Positions 1 to 5,114 of a stretch of DNA of 5,114 bases are shown here, piece after piece. The notes under the pieces were generated by a model, which was given only the letters and a program-made list of their open reading frames with translations, was not told where the DNA came from and searched no databases. The position numbers were made by a program, and so were the translations under genes. Positions within the stretch are counted from its first letter, which is position 1, and each line of letters starts with the position of its first letter. The stretch covers positions 1 to 5,114 of the forward strand of contig CACYBJ010000239.1 in the NCBI GenBank assembly GCA_902772565.1, given 5' to 3'. Origin of the DNA: an uncultured Lachnospiraceae bacterium. Lineage in GTDB: Bacteria; Bacillota; Clostridia; Lachnospirales; Lachnospiraceae.

Positions 1-1083
1 ACTACCGTATTCGGCAACAAGGTCTTCTTCAAGCACAATGGTTCCAAGATCGGCTTCTTCCGAATCATAGATAGCCTCTGCAAAATCATCCCAATCGGAA
101 TATTCTTTCCAGACAGCCTTAAAGGTAGTATCTTCTGTAATCGGATAGAAAGCAAAACTTGGGATGATCTCATCTCCGCCGTTTACCTGATATCCACCGA
201 ATACTTTGTTTTCCGGCAGTTGGAAAATATTTTCCACAGGAATATCTTCATCAACATAGAATCCGGTATTCACATATAACGTATAAGTTGTCTGCCCTTC
301 CTCTGAGAATTTAACCTTCTGTCCGTCACCGTCAAGTGTGACACACGGCTTGTTCTTATAAACAGCAGTAAACGTAAGACCTTCCTCAGGAAGATACATA
401 TCATCGGGAGCGTATTCCCTTTCACCGTCTGACCAATACTCTAGTTCTATATTTGGATCGGGAGATTCAAATATAGATTCAAAATCCGGAAAAGTGTTGT
501 ATGCACCTTCTTTTGCGTTTATAACCACTTGGTTATCCTCGGTTGCTTTAAATGTTACGGGAACAGCATCAACCACTGTCAGTTTCACATTAAATCCGGG
601 ATAAGTAATAGAACCATCGGAATGAAAATAAACTGTCATGGTATTTGTAAACAAACGCCACTCAATATCACTTTTTCCGCAGTAGCCTTCACTATAACTG
701 TAAGGAAGACTTTCCTGATTCTCGTACAAACCATCATAGAAGCACAGATAATCATAGTTGTTTTCTGAGTTTGTCGTTCCCGATACTTCAATGGCTTTTC
801 CTTCAGGGATAGTGATCTGCAGAAAGTCATTGCTTCCGCTCTGATAATCACTTCCCGAACCACCGTTGTCATAGAGACTGACAGAATAGCCCACTTCTTT
901 TTGAGACAGATCAAGGCTAAGCACCTCACCAAAGCTCATGTTTACATAATCCCCGTCATCGCCCGCAATCGGTGTAACACCGGTAACATCGCTTTCGGCC
1001 AAGACGGATGTCGGCAACATACCAACGACCAGCGCGGCCGAGAGAATTGATGCCGTAATCTTGGTTAGAAATTTTTTATTCAT
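1..1083 (-). CDS. Secreted CUB-domain surface protein, paralogue of the neighbouring gene (3' end outside window)
   Basis: The frame is open without a stop from ATG at 1083 to the window edge, giving 361 visible residues; the C-terminus is missing. Residues 1-29 form a Sec signal peptide: basic MNKKFLTK, a hydrophobic core, then a likely signal peptidase I site after VLA. Residues about 48-172 look like a CUB domain, with the YDYLCFYDG strand (110-118), an SD pair (155-156) and the terminal GF (163-164). Residues about 175-245 and 247-328 resemble InlB B-repeat/Listeria-Bacteroides repeats; the second ends in TTFKAVW. The visible end (IVLEEDL, 349-355) aligns with IVLDEDL at 333-339 of the upstream paralogue, so the two proteins are colinear. 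By inference the missing part carries a beta-helix-like region and CWB2 wall-binding repeats. The start is fixed by AGGAGG four bases upstream. The ligand is unknown; adhesion or glycan/protein binding is a guess from the domain types. Confidence 0.85.
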   Translation of the reverse strand, partial: MNKKFLTKITASILSAALVVGMLPTSVLAESDVTGVTPIAGDDGDYVNMSFGEVLSLDLSQKEVGYSVSLYDNGGSGSDYQSGSNDFLQITIPEGKAIEVSGTTNSENNYDYLCFYDGLYENQESLPYSYSEGYCGKSDIEWRLFTNTMTVYFHSDGSITYPGFNVKLTVVDAVPVTFKATEDNQVVINAKEGAYNTFPDFESIFESPDPNIELEYWSDGEREYAPDDMYLPEEGLTFTAVYKNKPCVTLDGDGQKVKFSEEGQTTYTLYVNTGFYVDEDIPVENIFQLPENKVFGGYQVNGGDEIIPSFAFYPITEDTTFKAVWKEYSDWDDFAEAIYDSEEADLGTIVLEEDLVAEYGS

Positions 1084-1087
1084 GTTC

Positions 1088-1093
1088 CCTCCT
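1088..1093 (-). promoter_or_regulatory. Ribosome binding site of the partial surface gene
   Basis: On the minus strand the sequence reads AGGAGG, then GAAC, then ATG. This is a perfect Shine-Dalgarno core with a short four-base spacer. It fixes the start at 1083. The same sequence and spacing occur before the paralogue. Confidence 0.85.
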
Positions 1094-1126
1094 AAATAAT
1101 AATAGTAGATAAAATCCCTATTTATG

Positions 1127-1156
1127 ATTATAAGGGCACAATTACAATTAAGGCAA
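1127..1156 (-). promoter_or_regulatory. Predicted sigma-A promoter of the partial surface gene
   Basis: On the minus strand, TTGCCT (-35, 1151-1156) is followed after 18 bases by a perfect TATAAT (-10, 1127-1132). Transcription would start near 1119-1121, giving a leader of about 36-38 nt that contains an ATT triplet run and the RBS. Both hexamers and the spacing are unchanged in the paralogue's upstream region, although the surrounding sequence shows a few substitutions and indels. Upstream DNA is AT-rich and could act as an UP element. No experiment supports the start point. Confidence 0.7.
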
Positions 1157-1218
1157 TGTTTTAATATTGTTTTTACAACTTTTCAAAAAACAATCCGTTT
1201 TCCGTCGTTATATATTGC

Positions 1219-1252
1219 AAAAAAAGGAACAGGCACTAAACCTGTTCCTTTT
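1219..1252 (-). terminator. Rho-independent terminator of the 1029-residue surface protein gene
   Basis: The arms 1222-1233 and 1241-1252 pair over 12 bp with core GGAACAGG/CCTGTTCC and a 7-nt loop. On the minus strand the hairpin runs into seven Ts (the A run 1219-1225 on the plus strand). It lies about 20 bases past the TAG stop, so it ends the upstream gene and separates it from the next promoter. Read on the plus strand the T tail is only four bases, so efficient termination in that direction is less likely. Confidence 0.88.
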
Positions 1253-1271
1253 AAACTTGAATTATTCAACA

Positions 1272-4200
1272 CTACTTAGGATCAATGATATTCATTGCGT
1301 AAGCATCGCTGATAAGTGATGGTCCGCCAAGAACGAAACCTTCGGTTATATTAAGTTCATTGTTCTTTGTGTAGTCTGCTGCTACCTTATTCCACTTGTC
1401 GTTGTTAAGAGTGAGAATAAGAGGAGTGTCTAATACCTGCGCGAGAGGTCCTGCAGAGAGTCCGTCAGGGAAGTTCTCAGAGTAGGCAAATACAAGCTCA
1501 TGAGGCTCATCAAAGAACTTTTCAGCTACTGCAAGAGATGTTTCAAATCTTGTGTCACCCGCTACTCTTTCGGTTGTTCCGTAGGCAGCAAGTTCAGATT
1601 CAATAGTTTCGGAAACTGCTCCGGTACCACCGATAAGGTAGAAATTGTTATCTTCGCCAAGGCCGGCAAGATATTCTTTCTGAGTATCGGAAAGCTTCTT
1701 GGATACAAGAAGGATTGGCAGTCCCGTTGCAGATGCACTGAGTGAATCCGCAAAATTATCGGCTGTACATACAAGTATGTCAGAGTTCTTTCTTACATCG
1801 GACTTCTTAAGAATCTCAAGGTTGGTCTCAAGTCTTCCATTTCCTGCAAGACGCTTAATCCTATAGGTAGTTCCCGCAAGCAATTCCTCGAATTCTTCAG
1901 GAACGGCACCTGTTCCGCCAAGAATGTAAACATTTCCGCCGGATACCAGATTGTTCTTAATATAATCGGCTGTCTTGTCATAATTATTCTTTCCTGTAAG
2001 AAGAACAGGAGCTTTTCTAACAGCTGCAAGGGAGCTTCCTGCAAGAGCATCAGGGAAGTTTGTTCCGCTGGCAACTATAACAGTATCAAAGTATTTTTCA
2101 TTGAGTTCCTTCTTGAGTGCTGTAGCCGCATCAAGGGATGTATCAAATCTTGAATCACCATAGACTCTTGTTATTGTTTTTTCATCTGCACCTGCACTAC
2201 CTACGCGCCATGTATAATAGTTAGGATCGGCTGCCCAGTCTTCCTGGTCGTCAAATTCTTCGGGCTCACCGGAAATTGATATATAAGCTGACTTGTCTTC
2301 ATTAACCCAGCCTTCAGGATTACTGTGATAGTATCCGCCTTCCAGAATCAGAGTCGGAGCATCTTTAGTTGCCTTATCGGAAAAAGAGAAGTAAGTTGAA
2401 CCAATGCGAACAGTATCAGATACAGTAACTGACATATCACCGTATTTAATATCGTCCCTTTCAATACCCAGGCCAAAGATTTCAGACTTTCCGGATATTG
2501 AGGCCGTTAAATCAAGACAATTATCATCATTTTCAAAGCATACATAATCGTCCACTCTGGTATCCTTGATACTGATATCTCCGCTTGAAGCATAAACTTC
2601 GCCGTTCACAACGGCTCCGTCAAATTCAACAGTATCATTGGTATATACCTCTATGCTACCAAAAACAGTTCCCGAACATTTAACAGTTCCCGAACATTTA
2701 AGCATACCCTCGGAATCGCCTACAAGACAAATTGCACCACGTTCCATACCATAATAATAATCCTGTTCAGTCATGCTGAAAGTACCCTGAATATCAAGGG
2801 TATGACCGTTAAGAAATACGTCAAAACCATTGCCTGTATAGAACAACTCAACGGTCTCATCCTTTCCGATTGTTGCATCCTTTAATAGAAAAACTCCTGT
2901 CAAATTGGTATCATAATCTTCACAATCCACAGGTATGATTCTATCCTTAATATCCTCAATATCGACCTGACGAAGGAAATCGCCATCGGCATTCTTAAGT
3001 GCTTCTTCAAAAGTAGGGAATAAAACCATTGAATATGGTATATCCTCCCAGTCAGCAATATTTCCTTCGATATCGTCTACATAACATACATCACAAATAC
3101 CTGCTTCAAAGAATTTAGTAAGGTCAAATTCGAACTTTACTCCTCCTGTTAGAGGGCATCTGAGACCGCCGCCGATAATACTGCCGGTTCCTTTGGAATC
3201 AGAGAAATACAGTTCACCTTCAACGTTTATCATAAGACCGTTGTTTAATGCCACATTGGTGCCATCAATAGTGTGTCCGTTAAGATCAATTAAAACCTCT
3301 AATCCCTCGGGGATCTCAATAATACTACTTCCGTTGCTGCTTATTAAATCCTCATCCAGAACAATTTCCAGAGAATCCACAGAATCCTCATCTGTGGTCG
3401 CAATAAGTTCGGCAATTTCATCCCATGCGGATTTTTCATTCCAGACAGCGGTAAATGTTGTGTCTTCCCAAATGCAATACTCTTCGCCGGCATATACCTT
3501 TTTATCGGCATCATCATTTATAATCCATCCGTCGGACACATAACCTTCCGGAGTATTAAATATATCAGACGGATCAGCTAAAGCAAACGTTTCTCCCGAA
3601 TACATATGAAAGTTATCGGAGTCGCCGTCATTAAGATAAGCTACAGCATTTTTTTCATTTGTTACAGCGGTGAGAGTTGACTCACCGTATACCATATAAT
3701 GGTCTCCGGGTTTATACTCTCCGCTGCCATCAGTCCAGTACTTGACTTCATCGTCTGTAGACAGTCCTGTCCAATTATAATAATCCTGAATCTCATAAGG
3801 ATAGTTATCTGGCACTGTTAACTCTTGCTTCTGGTCTCCGCAGATCAGAGTGAGTGATGCTGCAGTAAGAATCGTAAAACTCAGCGAAAAGCCACCCTTC
3901 TGAACGGAACGGTCGGATTTAAATCTGACTGTCACATCGCCGCTTGATATAAGATTATTAATCTCGGTATCTCCATCATAATAATCATCTCCCAACGAAG
4001 GAGCACCTGTACTGTCTCCGTCATATAAATACAGCACGTCCCAGCTTTTTTCAATATTCATATCTCCGTTTATAAGGAGTAGCGTACCCTCCGGAACCTT
4101 GACCGTAAGGATGTCATCAGAGTAGTTCTCATATACTCCGTTTTCTCCTCCGTTATCATATACAGTAAAGGAATAACCCTCTTTCTTATCTGTCAGATCC

Positions 4201-4361
4201 AGAGTTATGGACTCCGTATACTCCATATCAATAGAGTAACCGGTTTCATCCCCGGGTTTAACAGGGTCGTTTTCCGCCAGTGCGCTAACCGGCAAGGTAC
4301 CGGCAATCATTGCTGCCGACAACAGACACGCCGTTGCTTTTGTTAAAAATCTTTTATTCAT
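1272..4361 (-). CDS. Secreted CUB / InlB-like repeat / beta-helix surface protein with three CWB2 cell-wall-binding repeats
   Basis: A complete 1029-residue protein, probably non-covalently wall-attached. Residues 1-29 are a signal peptide with predicted cleavage after ALA. Residues about 45-165 look like a CUB domain: WDVLYLYDG (107-115), SD (149-150), GGF (156-158). Residues about 168-235 and 240-308 resemble InlB-B/Listeria-Bacteroides repeats, the second ending TTFTAVW. Residues about 330-700 look like a parallel beta-helix with NGHTI/NGHTL motifs near 361 and 518 and nine cysteines. Three CWB2 repeats follow at about 730-825, 835-920 and 930-1018, with starts YGDSRFDTS, AGNGRLETN and AGDTRFETS and GGTGAV, GGTGAV and GGPSLIS near their ends. 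CWB2 triplets bind anionic wall polymers in Clostridium difficile. There is no LPXTG signal. The start is supported by AGGAGG four bases upstream, by the signal peptide and by the paralogue. It has its own promoter and terminator. The ligand is unknown; an adhesin or glycan-binding role is inference. Confidence 0.93.
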   Translation of the reverse strand: MNKRFLTKATACLLSAAMIAGTLPVSALAENDPVKPGDETGYSIDMEYTESITLDLTDKKEGYSFTVYDNGGENGVYENYSDDILTVKVPEGTLLLINGDMNIEKSWDVLYLYDGDSTGAPSLGDDYYDGDTEINNLISSGDVTVRFKSDRSVQKGGFSLSFTILTAASLTLICGDQKQELTVPDNYPYEIQDYYNWTGLSTDDEVKYWTDGSGEYKPGDHYMVYGESTLTAVTNEKNAVAYLNDGDSDNFHMYSGETFALADPSDIFNTPEGYVSDGWIINDDADKKVYAGEEYCIWEDTTFTAVWNEKSAWDEIAELIATTDEDSVDSLEIVLDEDLISSNGSSIIEIPEGLEVLIDLNGHTIDGTNVALNNGLMINVEGELYFSDSKGTGSIIGGGLRCPLTGGVKFEFDLTKFFEAGICDVCYVDDIEGNIADWEDIPYSMVLFPTFEEALKNADGDFLRQVDIEDIKDRIIPVDCEDYDTNLTGVFLLKDATIGKDETVELFYTGNGFDVFLNGHTLDIQGTFSMTEQDYYYGMERGAICLVGDSEGMLKCSGTVKCSGTVFGSIEVYTNDTVEFDGAVVNGEVYASSGDISIKDTRVDDYVCFENDDNCLDLTASISGKSEIFGLGIERDDIKYGDMSVTVSDTVRIGSTYFSFSDKATKDAPTLILEGGYYHSNPEGWVNEDKSAYISISGEPEEFDDQEDWAADPNYYTWRVGSAGADEKTITRVYGDSRFDTSLDAATALKKELNEKYFDTVIVASGTNFPDALAGSSLAAVRKAPVLLTGKNNYDKTADYIKNNLVSGGNVYILGGTGAVPEEFEELLAGTTYRIKRLAGNGRLETNLEILKKSDVRKNSDILVCTADNFADSLSASATGLPILLVSKKLSDTQKEYLAGLGEDNNFYLIGGTGAVSETIESELAAYGTTERVAGDTRFETSLAVAEKFFDEPHELVFAYSENFPDGLSAGPLAQVLDTPLILTLNNDKWNKVAADYTKNNELNITEGFVLGGPSLISDAYAMNIIDPK
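2664..2699 (-). repeat. Perfect 18-bp tandem duplication inside the surface protein gene
   Basis: Two exact 18-bp copies lie at 2664-2681 and 2682-2699, with identity continuing two bases into 2700-2701. They encode KCSGTV twice (residues 555-560 and 561-566). The duplication is in frame and adds six residues, including one cysteine, to the beta-helix-like region. The exact identity at nucleotide level suggests a recent event, probably replication slippage. Confidence 0.95.
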
Positions 4362-4365
4362 GTTC

Positions 4366-4371
4366 CCTCCT
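4366..4371 (-). promoter_or_regulatory. Ribosome binding site of the complete surface protein gene
   Basis: AGGAGG on the minus strand, four bases (GAAC) before the ATG at 4359-4361. It selects this start over later in-frame ATG codons, and the site is identical in the paralogue. Confidence 0.85.
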
Positions 4372-4405
4372 AAATAATAATAGTAGATATAAATCCCTAT
4401 TTATA

Positions 4406-4435
4406 ATTATAAGGGCACAAATACAATTAAGGCAA
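4406..4435 (-). promoter_or_regulatory. Predicted sigma-A promoter of the complete surface protein gene
   Basis: On the minus strand, TTGCCT (-35, 4430-4435) and TATAAT (-10, 4406-4411) are separated by 18 bases, as in the paralogue. The predicted leader is about 37 nt. A short inverted repeat, GCAAT (4432-4436) and ATTGC (4443-4447), overlaps the -35 box; the other copy keeps only the inner CAAT/ATTG part. The preceding terminator suggests transcription independent of the glycosyltransferase. Confidence 0.7.
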
Positions 4436-4495
4436 TGTTTTTATTGCTTTTACAACTTTTCAAAAAACATTCCGTTTTCTGTCGGTATATATTAC

Positions 4496-4526
4496 AAAAA
4501 AAGAACAGGTTTTAAACCTGTTCTTT
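4496..4526 (-). terminator. Rho-independent terminator of the glycosyltransferase gene
   Basis: Arms 4500-4509 and 4517-4526 (AAAGAACAGG/CCTGTTCTTT) pair over 10 bp around a 7-nt loop that can partly pair further (TTT/AAA). On the minus strand they are followed by a run of seven Ts (A run 4496-4502 on the plus strand). The hairpin begins about 20 bases after the TGA stop. Its core matches the terminator after the next gene, with one fewer G-C pair. Confidence 0.88.
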
Positions 4527-4547
4527 CAAAACTCTCCGTTATGTGAA

Positions 4548-5114
4548 TCAGTGCTCTTCAAGCTTAACCATTCTTTCGTGAAGAACTTCTTCGTAAACCT
4601 TAAGACAGTTCTCGGCAAATGCATGGACTGAGAAAGATTTTTCCATGGTCTTTCTGGCTTCGGCTCCCAGTCGCTTTCTTTCCTCGGGATTATTGATGAG
4701 CATTTCGAGTATGTTCATGAACTCTTCCCTGTCACTGAAAGTATAGCCGTTTTTCCCGTACTCAACCACGTCATCAAGGCACTCGTCTTTTTTGCATAAA
4801 AGAGGCAGCCCCGATGCCATGGCCTCCATGTAGGTAAGCCCCTGGGTTTCTGAATTGGAAGCACTGACAAAGATGTCTCCGCTTCTGTAATAGTCGGCAA
4901 TCTCTTTGTTTTTAACCATGCCGGCAAAAATAACACGTTCTGTCAGATTACGTTTTATTACTTCGTCCTCCAGAACATCCTGATAAGGACCACCGCCTAC
5001 GATGAGCATTCTGATTCCGCCGGTCCTTTTATCCTTAAGAAACTCGAGGATTTCTTCTACGTTCTTCTCTTTTGCAAGACGGCCTATATAAATGATCAGG
5101 CACTCATCCTGAGC
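4548..5114 (-). CDS. GT4-family glycosyltransferase, C-terminal half (5' end outside window)
   Basis: The frame enters the window in phase at 5114 and runs 188 codons to TGA at 4548-4550. The ATG at 5007-5009 is internal, because conserved sequence continues upstream of it. This is the C-terminal Rossmann domain of a GT-B, retaining glycosyltransferase. It begins with the strand and GRLAKEKN loop typical of the family (IYIGRLAKEKN, 8-18 of the fragment), followed by MLIVGGGP (36-43) and VIFAGMV (61-67). The EX7E nucleotide-sugar motif is at E89 and E97 in SETQGLTYMEAMASGLP, followed by the C-terminal helix. The SETQGLTYMEAMASG form resembles Firmicutes diacylglycerol glucosyltransferases of the membrane glycolipid/lipoteichoic acid anchor pathway, but donor and acceptor cannot be fixed because the acceptor-binding N-terminal domain is missing. 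A terminator separates it from the surface genes, so co-function is not implied. Confidence 0.93.
   Translation of the reverse strand, partial: AQDECLIIYIGRLAKEKNVEEILEFLKDKRTGGIRMLIVGGGPYQDVLEDEVIKRNLTERVIFAGMVKNKEIADYYRSGDIFVSASNSETQGLTYMEAMASGLPLLCKKDECLDDVVEYGKNGYTFSDREEFMNILEMLINNPEERKRLGAEARKTMEKSFSVHAFAENCLKVYEEVLHERMVKLEEH

Larger units (their letters stand above)
1081..1252 (-). repeat. Copy A of a direct repeat: terminator-promoter-leader segment
   Basis: This segment aligns in the same orientation with 4359-4526. The first 30 bases from the start codon outward are identical. Across about 150 bases I count roughly eight substitutions and two or three short indels, about 92-93% identity by hand. 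It contains the terminator of one gene and the promoter, leader and RBS of the next, so it is a functional unit and not a mobile element. Duplication together with the adjoining gene is the simplest explanation. Confidence 0.85.
4359..4526 (-). repeat. Copy B of a direct repeat: terminator-promoter-leader segment
   Basis: This is the partner of 1081-1252, in the same orientation and about 3.28 kb away. It contains the glycosyltransferase terminator and the promoter, leader and RBS of the complete surface gene. Weaker similarity continues into the signal peptide codons, where 20 of 30 residues match between the two proteins, and then drops. Together the two copies flank the complete surface gene. 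Confidence 0.85.

Noticed and set aside
529..932. Open frames on both strands inside the left-hand surface gene
   Set aside because: The long minus-strand frame from 1083 to the edge gives a signal peptide and CUB motifs colinear with the neighbour; the other frames show no recognisable family.
4457..4485. Second upstream promoter beginning with TTGAAA in the intergenic region
   Set aside because: No good -10 box lies at a suitable distance; the TTGCCT/TATAAT pair is better and conserved in both copies.
1081..4526. Direct repeats as ends of a transposon or integrative element
   Set aside because: The repeats contain ordinary expression signals, there is no transposase or integrase between them, and no terminal inverted repeats or target duplication are visible.
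4310..4546. Plus-strand open frame of 78 codons crossing the promoter region
   Set aside because: It overlaps the signal peptide end, promoter and terminator of the minus-strand genes, has no RBS that I can see, and its product is low-complexity; it is an antisense shadow.
4548..5009. Glycosyltransferase starting at the ATG at 5009 as a short 153-residue protein
   Set aside because: The same frame continues to the window edge and encodes the conserved IYIGRLAKEKN segment, so that ATG is internal and the gene is only cut by the window.
1..5114. CRISPR array, tRNA, rRNA or riboswitch
   Set aside because: No regularly spaced short repeats, no cloverleaf or rRNA-like sequence, and leaders of about 37 nt are too short for known riboswitches.

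Overview
The window most likely comes from a low-to-mid GC Gram-positive Firmicute, plausibly a Lachnospiraceae/Clostridia member. This is inferred from strong AGGAGG ribosome-binding sites, sigma-A type promoters with perfect TATAAT boxes, U-tailed hairpin terminators, a CWB2-anchored surface protein and a Firmicutes-style GT4 glycosyltransferase. No marker gene is present to fix the genus.

All three genes lie on the minus strand and are transcribed from right to left. At the right edge (4548-5114) is the C-terminal half of a GT-B fold, GT4-family glycosyltransferase, whose 5' part lies outside the window. It ends in a strong intrinsic terminator (4496-4526). A 186-bp intergenic region then carries a promoter and RBS for a complete 1029-residue secreted protein (1272-4361). 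Its order is signal peptide, CUB-like domain, two InlB-B/Listeria-Bacteroides-like repeats, a beta-helix-like region, and three CWB2 cell-wall-binding repeats. It has its own terminator (1219-1252). A second, nearly identical intergenic segment then drives a paralogue (1-1083), of which only the first 361 residues are visible; its 3' end is beyond the left edge.

The two surface-protein genes form a tandem paralogous pair. The terminator-promoter-leader segments in front of each are about 92-93% identical by hand alignment, whereas the two secreted proteins have diverged strongly outside the signal peptide. The complete gene is therefore flanked by direct repeats of about 170 bp. Recombination between them would remove one gene and leave the other correctly fitted with promoter and terminator. 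Each surface gene appears to be its own transcription unit, so the link to the glycosyltransferase is only positional. I see no CRISPR array, tRNA, rRNA, insertion sequence or origin. The most notable content is the unusual surface-protein architecture and its cassette-like organisation, not a clearly new enzymatic system.
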